Below, one piece after another: positions 6,422 through 13,308 of a stretch of 13,308 bases of DNA. The stretch lies in assembly GCA_938045085.1 (NCBI GenBank), contig CALINZ010000238.1, positions 1-13,308 of the forward strand, given 5' to 3'. Both the position numbers and the translations under genes were made by a program. Positions within the stretch are counted from its first letter, which is position 1; each line of letters starts with the position of its first letter. This stretch comes from an uncultured Collinsella sp. (GTDB taxonomy: Bacteria > Actinomycetota > Coriobacteriia > Coriobacteriales > Coriobacteriaceae). Under the pieces are notes generated by a model, which saw only the letters and a program-made list of their open reading frames with translations, ran no database searches and was not told the DNA's origin.

Positions 6422-6670
6422 ATGCATGACGTCGGAATGAACATGAGTCAGCTTGCCATGAGCGTCAAGCAGGTCGACGACACGATCGAGCTCGCCCACG
6501 AGTGGAGCCATCAGCTGCTGCATGCGACCGAGAACTTTGATATGGAGCGCATTGGTGCCAAACTCGAGGCCGCCATGGCGGCGCTCCACGAGGCGCACGA
6601 CGCACTCGAGGGCTACGAGGAGGCCATCGAGGCCGACCATAACTCCGTTGGCTCCGTAAAGCTGGTGTAG
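6422..6670 (+). CDS. Small helical protein of unknown function, upstream of nikR
   Basis: An 82-residue acidic protein that I do not recognise. It has a good ribosome site (AAAGGAG, seven bases before the ATG). The sequence is almost wholly helix-forming, with no Cys, signal peptide or membrane segment. Three histidines, His26, His30 and His34, fall at four-residue steps on one helix face (HEWSHQLLH), and a second pair is at His56 and His59; such spacing can bind a metal, but this is inference. Its stop is one base before the nikR start, and nikR has no clear ribosome site of its own, so the two are probably translated together. The setting next to a nickel regulator and hydrogenase maturation genes suggests a nickel-related role, for example storage or delivery, without proof. 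Confidence 0.82.
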   Translation: MHDVGMNMSQLAMSVKQVDDTIELAHEWSHQLLHATENFDMERIGAKLEAAMAALHEAHDALEGYEEAIEADHNSVGSVKLV

Positions 6671-6671
6671 C

Positions 6672-7184
6672 GTGACCGAGCACGAGCACACCTGCGATCA
6701 CGGACACGAGCATTCGCACGGGCCGACTGGCGACGCGGACTGCCGTTGCAGCGGCTCCGCCTCCGAGCTGGTCCGCTTTTCGGTCACCGCGCCCGACGAC
6801 CTGCTGCGCCGCTTTGACGAGCAGATCGCGCGCCGCGGTGACGTGGCCAACCGTTCCGAGGCCGTACGCGATCTGATTCGCGCCTCGATCGCCAAGGAGC
6901 AGATGCGCACGCCCGACGAGCAGGTCATCGGTTCGCTCACTATGATCTATGACCACCATACCGGCGATCTGACGCGCCGTCTGGACGAGGTGCAGCACGA
7001 CTACACCGACGAGATTGTCTCGACCATGCACGTGCATCTGGACCACCACAACTGCCTGGAGATTCTGGCGCTCAAGGGTCGCGGCAAACGCGTCTACGAG
7101 CTGGCGGACCGGTTGCTGGGACTGCGCGGCGTTAAGCACGGCGAGCTCACCTGCGCCGCCACCAAGCAAAGCCTGGGGCTCTAA
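6672..7184 (+). CDS. nikR: Nickel-responsive regulator NikR with His/Cys-rich N-terminal extension
   Basis: NikR is a tetrameric ribbon-helix-helix repressor that binds DNA when loaded with nickel and usually controls nickel uptake or nickel enzymes. The ribbon-helix-helix domain begins with LVRFSVTAPDDLL (33-45), followed by the helix NRSEAVRDLIR. The C-terminal ACT-like sensor domain has all four high-affinity nickel ligands at the E. coli spacing: His109, His120, His122 and Cys128 (QHD, MHVHLDHHNC). The protein is 170 residues against about 133 in E. coli, because of roughly 31 extra N-terminal residues with six His and three Cys (including HEHTCDHGHEHSHG and CRC). The GTG at 6672 is one base after the preceding stop, with no convincing ribosome site, implying translational coupling. 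No internal start would remove the extension while keeping the DNA-binding domain. Confidence 0.95.
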   Translation: MTEHEHTCDHGHEHSHGPTGDADCRCSGSASELVRFSVTAPDDLLRRFDEQIARRGDVANRSEAVRDLIRASIAKEQMRTPDEQVIGSLTMIYDHHTGDLTRRLDEVQHDYTDEIVSTMHVHLDHHNCLEILALKGRGKRVYELADRLLGLRGVKHGELTCAATKQSLGL

Positions 7185-7213
7185 CAGCACACACTTCAAT
7201 GAAGGAGGGTCGC

Positions 7214-9685
7214 ATGCGGCATGTGCATATTCATGTGACGGGCATTGTACAGGGCGTTGGCATGCGGCCATTTGTGTATCGCGAGGCTATGGCGCATGGC
7301 ATTTGCGGCTGGGTGCTCAACGCGGGCGATGGCGTGCACATCGAGGCGCATGCTTCGGTCGAGGCACTCGACGGCTTTGTCGCCGCGCTGTCGGAGCACG
7401 CGCCTGCCGCGGCCCGCGTTGAGCATGTCGCTGTCGCAGACCTGGAGCCCGACGCTTGGGATGCCGACGATGAGCAGGGCTTTCGCATTGTGGCGTCGCA
7501 GGATCAAACTGCCCACACGACGCTCGTCTCGCCCGATATCGCCACGTGCGACGACTGCCTGCGCGAGCTGTTCGACCCCGCCGACCGACGCTTTCATTAT
7601 CCCTTTATCAACTGCACCAACTGCGGGCCGCGCTTTACCATCATTCGCTCGCTGCCCTATGACCGAGCGGCAACCTCGATGGATCGCTTTCCCATGTGCC
7701 CCACCTGCGCCGCAGAGTATGCCGACCCGCTCGATCGGCGGTTTCACGCGCAGCCCGATGCCTGCTTTGATTGCGGACCGCATATTACGTGGCGTGAGAC
7801 CAATCGCGGCGTTGCGCCAGCGGGTGTCGACGCGACACCAGCCGTCGGCTCCACGCGCGAGGCCAGCGATGCCATTATCGAACGCTGCGTCGAGCTGCTG
7901 GCAGGCGGCGGCATCGTTGCCATCAAGGGTCTGGGCGGATTCCACCTAGCCTGCGACGCCACCAACGAGCAGGCGGTGCGCGAGTTGCGCCGCCGCAAGC
8001 GTCGCAGCAATAAGCCGCTTGCCGTTATGGTGCGCGGCCTTGCCGACGCCGAGCGCCTGTGTCATATCGATGGCGTTGAGCGTGATCTGCTTGCCGGCAG
8101 CGTTCGCCCCATTGTGCTGTTGCGTCGCCGCGCAGCCGGTAACGACGGCCACGGCTCCCCCGACGCCCTCGAACTCGTGCCATCCGTCGCGCACGACTTG
8201 CCCGAGCTCGGCATCATGCTCCCCTACACCCCGCTTCAGCATCTGTTGCTTGCCGCGGCAGAGGCCCGCGGTATGCACGCGCTCGTCATGACCAGCGGAA
8301 ACCTGAGCGAAGAGCCCATCGAGACCGACGATGTCCTTGCATGGGAGCACCTCGTTGTCGCAGGCATCGCCGACGCGCTGCTCGGTAACGACCGCGCGAT
8401 TCTGTCGCGCTACGATGACTCCGTGGTACGCGTGGTCGACGGCGACGTCATGCCTGTGCGTCGCGCACGCGGGTATGCGCCGCAGCCGCTGTCGTTGCCG
8501 GCGCTCGACGGCACCACGCCCTGCGTGCTCGCCTGCGGTCCTCAGCAAAAAGCCACGATCGCGCTCACGCGCGAGGACGCCGACGGCCATGCGGCCTGTT
8601 TTGTGTCGCAGCATATCGGCGATGTCGAAAACGGCGCAACTTTCGATGCTTGGAGCGGCGCGCGCTCGCGTCTGGAAAACCTCTTTGACCTGGCGCCTGC
8701 CGCCTTGGCATGCGACATGCATCCCAGCTATCTGTCGAGCCAATGGGCGCGCGAACAGGCACGGGAGCACAATCTGCCGCTTATCGAAGTCCAGCACCAT
8801 CATGCACACATCGCGAGCGTAATGGCAGAGGCGATTGCCGCAGGCCGGCTTGCGCCCGATGCGCGTGTCCTCGGCATCGCCTTCGACGGCACGGGCGCCG
8901 GCACCGATGGCACCATATGGGGCGGCGAATTTCTTATCGCCCGTCTCGCCGATTTTGAGCGCGTCGCGCATCTGCGCGCCTGGGCGCTTCCCGGTGGCGC
9001 CGCATCCGTACACGATGCCCGCCGCAACGCCTTTGCCCTGCTCAACGAGCTCGACCTGCTCGAGCACCCGGGCGCCGTGGGACTCTTGGACAGCCTTGAC
9101 GAGCAGACGCGCAGCATAACGGCAACGATGATCGAGCGCGGCATCAACAGCCCGCGCACCAGCAGCATGGGTCGCCTGTTTGATGCCGCAGCCGCGATTT
9201 TGGGCATTTGCGGCCAGGCAACCTACGAGGGCGAACCCGCCATCGAGCTCGAAGCCGCCGCCTGGCGCGCGCTCGACAGCGAAATCGCACATTTTCCCGA
9301 CAGCAACGCCGGCTATTTCGCATCTGGCCCATCGTGGTTGGACGGCCCCGATGTGCTGGACCAGGAAGCACTCTTTGAGGCGCTTTTGGAGGGAATTGAA
9401 GCCGGAGCGCCCGCCGACAGGCTCGCACTCGACTTCCATGCCGCCGTCGCGCGCTCCTCGGCGCGCATCGCCAGCGATATTTGCGTACGCGAGGGCATCG
9501 ACACCGTCGCGCTCTCGGGCGGCGTGTTCATGAACCGACTCCTGCTTCAGCTCCTCACCCGCGAGCTCAAAAACGCAGGCCTTACTGTCCTTGTCCCCCA
9601 TACCGTGCCCGTCAACGATGGCTGCATCGCCTACGGTCAGGCGGCGGTCGCGCGCGCTCGTCTTGCGCAGATTGCATCGCAGTAG
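7214..9685 (+). CDS. hypF: Hydrogenase maturation carbamoyltransferase HypF
   Basis: HypF makes carbamoyl-AMP from carbamoyl phosphate and ATP and transfers the carbamoyl group to the C-terminal Cys of HypE, the source of the cyanide ligands of [NiFe]-hydrogenase. The 823-residue protein has every expected domain: an acylphosphatase domain at 1-90 (GIVQGVGMRPFVYR), a double zinc finger with four CX2C pairs (Cys112/115, 134/137, 162/165, 184/187) spaced 18, 24 and 18 residues apart, a YrdC-like domain (about 205-400), and a Kae1-like carbamoyltransferase domain with the metal motif HHHAH (528-532), FDGTGAGTDGTIWGGE and a late ALSGGVFMNR. The ATG at 7214 has AAGGAGG five bases upstream; an ATG at 7199 overlaps that site. 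It begins 29 bases after nikR, so they are likely one operon. Confidence 0.97.
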   Translation: MRHVHIHVTGIVQGVGMRPFVYREAMAHGICGWVLNAGDGVHIEAHASVEALDGFVAALSEHAPAAARVEHVAVADLEPDAWDADDEQGFRIVASQDQTAHTTLVSPDIATCDDCLRELFDPADRRFHYPFINCTNCGPRFTIIRSLPYDRAATSMDRFPMCPTCAAEYADPLDRRFHAQPDACFDCGPHITWRETNRGVAPAGVDATPAVGSTREASDAIIERCVELLAGGGIVAIKGLGGFHLACDATNEQAVRELRRRKRRSNKPLAVMVRGLADAERLCHIDGVERDLLAGSVRPIVLLRRRAAGNDGHGSPDALELVPSVAHDLPELGIMLPYTPLQHLLLAAAEARGMHALVMTSGNLSEEPIETDDVLAWEHLVVAGIADALLGNDRAILSRYDDSVVRVVDGDVMPVRRARGYAPQPLSLPALDGTTPCVLACGPQQKATIALTREDADGHAACFVSQHIGDVENGATFDAWSGARSRLENLFDLAPAALACDMHPSYLSSQWAREQAREHNLPLIEVQHHHAHIASVMAEAIAAGRLAPDARVLGIAFDGTGAGTDGTIWGGEFLIARLADFERVAHLRAWALPGGAASVHDARRNAFALLNELDLLEHPGAVGLLDSLDEQTRSITATMIERGINSPRTSSMGRLFDAAAAILGICGQATYEGEPAIELEAAAWRALDSEIAHFPDSNAGYFASGPSWLDGPDVLDQEALFEALLEGIEAGAPADRLALDFHAAVARSSARIASDICVREGIDTVALSGGVFMNRLLLQLLTRELKNAGLTVLVPHTVPVNDGCIAYGQAAVARARLAQIASQ

Positions 9686-9759
9686 CTCGCTCTTGCACAC
9701 CGCCGCGCTCAACCGTCTCACAGGCGTAACGCGTTTGCCCGCGAACCCCGCGAGCGCTA

Positions 9760-9773
9760 CCATCAATTGATGG
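9760..9773. repeat. 14-bp perfect palindrome between hypF and hypC
   Basis: CCATCAATTGATGG is fully self-complementary and sits in the 134-base gap between hypF and hypC, about 46 bases before the hypC start. It is AT-richer than its surroundings and could be a regulator-binding site, but no good promoter was found beside it. Function unproven. Confidence 0.4.
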
Positions 9774-9819
9774 ATTATTAAGCGCCCATCCAGCGCAAAG
9801 CGTATAAAAGGGGAACAAT

Positions 9820-10080
9820 ATGTGCCTTGCCGTTCCCGGCAAAGTAGTCAAACGCGACGACGACCTCAAGGCCACCGTCGACATGATGGGCATCGAGCGC
9901 CCCGTGTCGCTGCGACTCGTGCCGACGGCGCAGGTTGGCGACTATATTCTCGTACACGCCGGCTTTGGCATCCAGATTGTCGACGAGCAGGAAGCGCAAG
10001 AAACGCTCGAGCTCGTTAACGCCATGACTGAGCTGGTCGAAGAAGACCAACTCGCCAGCAACCCGGCCGAGGCATACTAG
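9820..10080 (+). CDS. hypC: Hydrogenase maturation chaperone HypC
   Basis: HypC is the small chaperone that forms a complex with HypD, carries the Fe(CN)2CO unit and hands it to the hydrogenase large subunit. The 86-residue protein has the defining start MCLAVPGKV, where Cys2 becomes N-terminal after removal of Met and is essential, then an OB-like beta barrel (VGDYILVHAGFGIQIVDE) and an acidic C-terminal helix. AAAGGGG lies six bases before the ATG. Its stop codon overlaps the hypD start by one base, so the two partners are made together. A TATAAA just upstream overlaps the ribosome site and is too close to the start to be the promoter. Confidence 0.96.
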   Translation: MCLAVPGKVVKRDDDLKATVDMMGIERPVSLRLVPTAQVGDYILVHAGFGIQIVDEQEAQETLELVNAMTELVEEDQLASNPAEAY

Positions 10081-11192
10081 TGGCGGCCGAGCAGCCGGCG
10101 CGCTCCGGTATCGACTTTTCGGCATTTCGCGATTCCAAGCTGGCCCGCGAGCTCATCGAACGCATCCATGAACTCGTCGGCGACCGCACCATCAACCTTA
10201 TGGAAGTCTGCGGCACGCACACCGTGAGCATCGGCCGCTATGGCTTTCGCTCCATTATGCCGGCCGGGCTCAAGCTGCTGAGCGGCCCGGGCTGCCCCGT
10301 CTGCGTTACCGCCAACCGCGACATCGACCACGCGATCGCGCTCGCCAACATAGACGGCGCCATCATCACCACCTTTGGCGACATGATGCGCGTGCCCGGA
10401 TCGTCCACCTCGCTCGCTGCGCAAAAGGCGGCAGGGCGCGACATCCGCATCGTCTATTCCCCGCTCGACGCGCTCGACATCGCCGAGCAAAGCCCCGATC
10501 GTCCGGTCATTTTTATGGGCGTGGGCTTTGAGACCACAACGCCCACCATCGCCGCCGCCATCTTGGAGGCCGAGGCACGCGGGCTTTTGAACTTTTCGGT
10601 CTATTGCGCCCACAAGACCACGCCGCCGGCGTTGCGCGCCATCGCCAACGACCCCGAGACCGCCATCGACGGCTTTATCCTGCCGGGCCACGTCGCCACC
10701 ATCACGGGCTTGGCGCCCTTTAGCTTTTTGGTCGACGAGTTCAATACCCCGGGCGTGGTCACGGGATTTGAACCGGTCGATATCCTGCAGGGCATCTGCA
10801 TGCTGGTCCAGATGGTTGTCGAGGGCAGGCCCGCGATCGACAACGCCTACCGCCGTGGCGTCAACGCAGACGGCAACCCCGTGGCGCGCCAGCTGGTCGA
10901 GCAGGTGTTTGAGCCATGCGGCACCACGTGGCGCGGGCTGGGGCCGATTGCCAACTCGGGCCTTTCTATCCGCCCCGAGTTCTCGCGCTTTGATGCCCGC
11001 GCTCGCTTTGACGTGCCCGTTGAGGCGACGGTCGAGCCGCGTGGATGCCGCTGCGGCGACGTGCTGCGCGGGGCCATTACGCCGAACAGCTGCCCACTCT
11101 TTGGCCGCACCTGCACGCCCGAGCACCCCGTCGGACCGTGCATGGTGAGCTCCGAGGGCAGCTGCGCGGCGTACTACCGCTACCGTAACTAG
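10080..11192 (+). CDS. hypD: Hydrogenase maturation factor HypD
   Basis: HypD is the [4Fe-4S] scaffold on which, together with HypC, the Fe(CN)2CO group is built. The 370-residue product (normal length) has the CGTHT motif at Cys44, the GPGCPVCVT motif with Cys72 and Cys75, the MGVGFETTTPT loop, the CAHKTTPPALRA segment, the GFILPGHVATI motif, and a C-terminal cluster region rich in Cys (CRCGDVLRG, NSCPLFGRTC, GPCMVSSEGSC). The GTG start overlaps the hypC stop by one base (TAGTG), indicating translational coupling and fixing the start. Confidence 0.97.
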   Translation: MAAEQPARSGIDFSAFRDSKLARELIERIHELVGDRTINLMEVCGTHTVSIGRYGFRSIMPAGLKLLSGPGCPVCVTANRDIDHAIALANIDGAIITTFGDMMRVPGSSTSLAAQKAAGRDIRIVYSPLDALDIAEQSPDRPVIFMGVGFETTTPTIAAAILEAEARGLLNFSVYCAHKTTPPALRAIANDPETAIDGFILPGHVATITGLAPFSFLVDEFNTPGVVTGFEPVDILQGICMLVQMVVEGRPAIDNAYRRGVNADGNPVARQLVEQVFEPCGTTWRGLGPIANSGLSIRPEFSRFDARARFDVPVEATVEPRGCRCGDVLRGAITPNSCPLFGRTCTPEHPVGPCMVSSEGSCAAYYRYRN

Positions 11193-11240
11193 CCTGGACG
11201 CACCCGCACACTGGCACCACCCACGATTGGAGTTTTGGAT

Positions 11241-12275
11241 ATGTCCCATAGCATCACCGATAGCACCGTCCTGTTGGGCCACGGCTCTGGCGGTCAGATG
11301 ATGAAACGCATCATCGATGAGGTCTTTTTGGATGCCTTTGGGTCGCCCGAGCTGCTCGAGGGCAACGACGCCGGCGTCGCCGCGCTGCCCGCGAGCGAGC
11401 GCATCGCCATGTCGACCGACAGCTTTGTAGTCTCGCCGCAGTTCTTCCCCGGTGGCAACATCGGCCGCCTTGCCGTGTGCGGAACCGTCAACGACGTCGC
11501 GACCTCGGGCGCCAACGTGCGCTACCTGTCGTGCGGCTTTATCCTCGAAGAGGGCTATCCCATGGATAAGCTCCGCCAGATTGTGCAGACCATGGCCGAG
11601 ACGGCGCGCGAGGCGGGCGTGTCCATAATCACGGGCGACACCAAGGTGGTCGAGCGCGGCGGGGCCGACGGCGTCTATATCAATACCGCCGGCGTGGGCG
11701 AGGTTCCCACGGGCGTGGCGCTCAGCGGCGCCAACTGCCGCCCCGGCGATGTCATCCTGGTGTCGGGCACACTGGGCGACCACGGTATCGCCATCATGAG
11801 CCAGCGCGAGGGTTTGGCCTTTTCGAGCACGATAGAAAGCGACGCCGCGCCGCTCAACCACCTGATTGCCGACGTTCTGGCCGCAGCGCCCGGCACGCGT
11901 TGCTTTCGCGACCCCACGCGCGGTGGCCTGGCGTCCACGCTCAACGAGTTTGCCCAGGCAAGCGGTGTTGCCATGGAGGTTGACGAGGATGCCGTGCCCG
12001 TGCGTCCCGACGTGCAGGCCGCCTGCGAGATGCTCGGCTACGATGTGCTGCAGGTGGCAAACGAGGGCAAGATGGTCGCCGTGGTGCCGGCCGAGCAAGC
12101 CGATGCCGCGCTGAGCGCCATGCGCGCCGCCCGCTACGGCGAGAATGCCGCCATCATCGGTCGCGTGCTGCCGCTTGCCGAGGGTGCCCGTCCCGCTGTG
12201 CGCGTGCGCACCGGCTGGGACTCGACCCGTATCCTCGACATGCTCGTGGGAGAGCAGCTGCCGAGAATTTGCTAG
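11241..12275 (+). CDS. hypE: Hydrogenase maturation protein HypE (thiocarbamate-to-thiocyanate dehydratase)
   Basis: HypE accepts the carbamoyl group from HypF on its C-terminal Cys and dehydrates it with ATP to a thiocyanate, which supplies CN to HypC-HypD. The 344-residue protein belongs to the PurM/ThiL/SelD fold: N-terminal LLGHGSGG, STDSFVVSPQFFPGGNIG, CGTVNDVATSGA, SIITGDTKVVERG, ILVSGTLGDHG and RDPTRGGLASTLNEFA are all present. It ends in PRIC, so the modified terminal Cys344 is intact. The ATG at 11241 follows TTGGAG at about eight bases; a TTG at 11235 would add only two residues and sits closer to that site. It lies 48 bases after hypD in the same operon. hypA and hypB are not seen nearby. 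Confidence 0.97.
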   Translation: MSHSITDSTVLLGHGSGGQMMKRIIDEVFLDAFGSPELLEGNDAGVAALPASERIAMSTDSFVVSPQFFPGGNIGRLAVCGTVNDVATSGANVRYLSCGFILEEGYPMDKLRQIVQTMAETAREAGVSIITGDTKVVERGGADGVYINTAGVGEVPTGVALSGANCRPGDVILVSGTLGDHGIAIMSQREGLAFSSTIESDAAPLNHLIADVLAAAPGTRCFRDPTRGGLASTLNEFAQASGVAMEVDEDAVPVRPDVQAACEMLGYDVLQVANEGKMVAVVPAEQADAALSAMRAARYGENAAIIGRVLPLAEGARPAVRVRTGWDSTRILDMLVGEQLPRIC

Positions 12276-12303
12276 GGCGGAACCGCACGGTCGGCGCGAT
12301 GCG

Positions 12304-12337
12304 GCTTGGTATCCCTGGAGATGTTCAGATTCCAAGC
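12304..12337. repeat. Inverted repeat between hypE and the HAD gene
   Basis: GCTTGGTATC (12304-12313) and GATTCCAAGC (12328-12337) are complementary at nine of ten positions around a 14-base loop. There is no T-run after it, so it is a poor intrinsic terminator; it may be a factor-dependent stop, an operator for the downstream gene, or chance. A TATTAT box at 12359-12364 could be a -10 element for the following gene, but no -35 box goes with it. Confidence 0.4.
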
Positions 12338-12398
12338 ACGCCCAACGCGGAAGCCCAGTATTATGAGGTGCGTTTTAAATCCAATGACGGGAGCTTTC

Positions 12399-13067
12399 AT
12401 GGCAGCAGCTTTTTCCCATGTGATCTTTGACCTGGACGGCACCATCCTCAACACGCTCGAGGACCTGGCGGCCGCCGGCAACCATACCTGCGAGACGCAC
12501 GGCTGGCCCACGTTTGCCGTCGACGAGTACCGCTACAAGGTGGGAAACGGCATGCTCAAGCTGGTTGAGCGTTTTATGCCTGCCGAGTATGCGGGCGACA
12601 GCCGTATGTTTGAGCAGACGCTTGCCGAGTTTAGGGCTTACTACGGCGAGCACAAGGAGGACCACACCGCCCCCTATGCCGGCACAATCGAGATGCTCGA
12701 CCGCCTGCGCGCCGCGGGTGTGCAGCTAGCCGTGCTCACTAACAAGGACCACGTCTCGGCGGCTCCGCTTATCGAAAAATACTTTGGTTCCGAGCGCTTT
12801 GCGCTGGTACAGGGCCGTGTCGATGCGTTTCCGCCCAAGCCCGAAGCACCCGTCACGCTGCATGTGATGGAGGAGCTGGGCGCCGATCCGGCAACCACGC
12901 TCTATGTGGGCGATTCCAATGTCGATATCCTGACCGGCCACAACGCCGGCCTTAAGAGCGCGGGCGTCAGCTGGGGCTTCCGCGGCCGCGCAGAGCTGGA
13001 AGCCGCCGGCGCCGACTACGTGGTGGACACCCAGGCAGAGCTCACGGCGCTGGTACTGGGCGAGTAA
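12399..13067 (+). CDS. HAD-family phosphatase, phosphoglycolate phosphatase (Gph)-like
   Basis: A 222-residue soluble phosphatase of the haloacid dehalogenase superfamily, subfamily I with an alpha-helical cap. The four HAD motifs are visible: FDLDGT with nucleophile Asp11 and Asp13, VLTNKD (motif II), the Lys in PPKPEAP (motif III) and YVGDSNVDI (motif IV). The cap region contains KVGNGMLKLVERFMP, typical of Gph-like enzymes, whose common substrate is 2-phosphoglycolate. Exact substrate specificity cannot be read from the sequence, so no gene symbol is given. The ATG at 12399 has CGGGAG five bases upstream; in-frame starts further upstream (for example 12384) would add residues not typical of the family. 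It lies 123 bases after hypE and is probably a separate unit with a housekeeping role. Confidence 0.9.
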   Translation: MAAAFSHVIFDLDGTILNTLEDLAAAGNHTCETHGWPTFAVDEYRYKVGNGMLKLVERFMPAEYAGDSRMFEQTLAEFRAYYGEHKEDHTAPYAGTIEMLDRLRAAGVQLAVLTNKDHVSAAPLIEKYFGSERFALVQGRVDAFPPKPEAPVTLHVMEELGADPATTLYVGDSNVDILTGHNAGLKSAGVSWGFRGRAELEAAGADYVVDTQAELTALVLGE

Positions 13068-13083
13068 CCGCACATCCCCCCAC

Positions 13084-13120
13084 GGGCAGCTAATGTGGGA
13101 CGGGGCTCTTTTAGCTGCCC
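13084..13120. repeat. 10-bp stem-loop, part of an intergenic repeat module
   Basis: GGGCAGCTAA (13084-13093) and TTAGCTGCCC (13111-13120) are exact inverted repeats around a 17-base loop, just after the HAD gene stop. There is no T-run after the stem, so it may or may not end transcription. It is followed by direct repeats, and together they resemble a mobile, REP-like intergenic element. Confidence 0.55.
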
Positions 13121-13127
13121 CCGTACC

Positions 13128-13170
13128 AAAGAAGTGTCCCCAACTGCCGGCAGAAAAGGAACGTCCCCAA
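13128..13170. repeat. Pair of 16-bp imperfect direct repeats around a CTGCCGGCAG palindrome
   Basis: AAAGAAGTGTCCCCAA (13128-13143) and AAAGGAACGTCCCCAA (13155-13170) match at 13 of 16 positions with a 27-base period. The spacer holds the 10-base palindrome CTGCCGGCAG (13144-13153). From memory such GGGGAC-containing modules recur in intergenic DNA of Collinsella-type genomes and may be REP/RAYT-like remnants; this needs a genome-wide count. Confidence 0.5.
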
Positions 13171-13258
13171 GTGCCGCCCCAATGACTACCATGGCAACGC
13201 CGCAGGTAGAGGACGGACAGCGAAAACGCCCCTAAGCGAGCAAGGTGACATGAAATCA

Positions 13259-13292
13259 AAACCACCCCTAAAAGGGGTGGTTTGCTCTTAGG
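13259..13292. terminator. Bidirectional intrinsic terminator
   Basis: AAACCACCCCT (13259-13269) pairs perfectly with AGGGGTGGTTT (13273-13283), an 11-bp stem. The last A-T pairs can open to give a five-base loop. The stem runs into TTT then GCTCTT on the plus strand and, read on the minus strand, into TTTTGATTT, so it can work in both directions. It would end plus-strand transcripts from the HAD gene and any gene entering from the right. Confidence 0.75.
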
Positions 13293-13308
13293 GTATAACC
13301 CTTGGATT

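Larger units (their letters stand above)
13068..13308. other. Gene-free right end of the window
   Basis: No credible coding region is seen after the HAD gene: the open frames here lack ribosome sites and recognisable protein patterns. The stretch contains the stem-loop and direct-repeat module, the bidirectional terminator, and a short unassigned sequence at 13176-13229. Confidence 0.6.

Noticed and set aside
7946..9766. Minus-strand open frame of 606 codons opposite hypF
   Set aside because: The opposite strand is a complete HypF with all its motifs; the antisense translation has no recognisable family features.
10077..12335. Very long minus-strand open frame (752 codons) opposite hypD and hypE
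   Set aside because: It is an antisense shadow produced by high GC: low-complexity Ala/Gly/His/Arg translation, no ribosome site and no domain pattern, while the plus strand encodes textbook HypD and HypE.
12306..12398. N-terminal extension of the HAD protein from an upstream start
   Set aside because: The added residues are not typical of HAD phosphatases, while a good ribosome site stands before the ATG at 12399.
1..13308. tRNA, rRNA, CRISPR arrays, insertion sequences or prophage genes
   Set aside because: None was recognised by reading both strands; no spaced repeat array, transposase or integrase pattern is present.

Overview
The window is high-GC bacterial DNA (roughly 65-68% over most of its length, hand-counted on sample lines). 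It looks like a gut-type Coriobacteriia actinobacterium, most likely Collinsella or a close relative. This placement is inferred from the strong GC/CGC/GAG/CCC codon bias, the Coriobacteriia-like proteins and the arrangement of the nikR/hyp genes; no rRNA gene is present to confirm it. Genes are densely packed, with Shine-Dalgarno sites close to GGAGG and three GTG starts (nadB, nikR, hypD).

Layout. (1) 1-2817, minus strand: a nadA-nadB-nadC operon for de novo NAD synthesis from aspartate; nadC runs off the left edge. Its promoter at about 2853-2881 lies inside a perfect 19-bp inverted repeat that is very probably an operator. (2) 3110-5109, plus strand: a LytTR-type response regulator overlapping by one base a polytopic GHKL histidine kinase of the AgrC-like class. 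(3) 5169-5744, minus strand: a protein resembling a uracil-DNA-glycosylase fold that has lost its catalytic motifs. (4) 5881-6201, plus strand: thioredoxin, followed by a structured intergenic stretch ending in a strong intrinsic terminator. (5) 6422-12275, plus strand: a nickel/[NiFe]-hydrogenase maturation block: a small helical His-bearing protein, a NikR regulator with an added His/Cys-rich N-terminus, then hypF, hypC, hypD and hypE. (6) 12399-13067, plus strand: a HAD phosphatase of the Gph type. (7) 13068-13308: no gene, but a repeat module and a bidirectional terminator hairpin.

How the genes work together. NadB oxidises aspartate to iminoaspartate, NadA condenses it with dihydroxyacetone phosphate to quinolinate, and NadC converts quinolinate to nicotinate mononucleotide. 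HypF makes the carbamoyl group, HypE carries and dehydrates it to a cyanide ligand on its C-terminal Cys, and HypC-HypD assemble the Fe(CN)2CO unit; NikR senses nickel for the same enzyme class. hypA, hypB and the hydrogenase structural genes are not in the window.

The points most worth checking are: an abrupt change in composition and codon use inside the 3' part of nadB that continues into nadC, which suggests a recombinant (mosaic) gene; the nad operator palindrome; the metal-binding extension on NikR together with its small upstream partner; and the apparently catalytically dead glycosylase-like protein.
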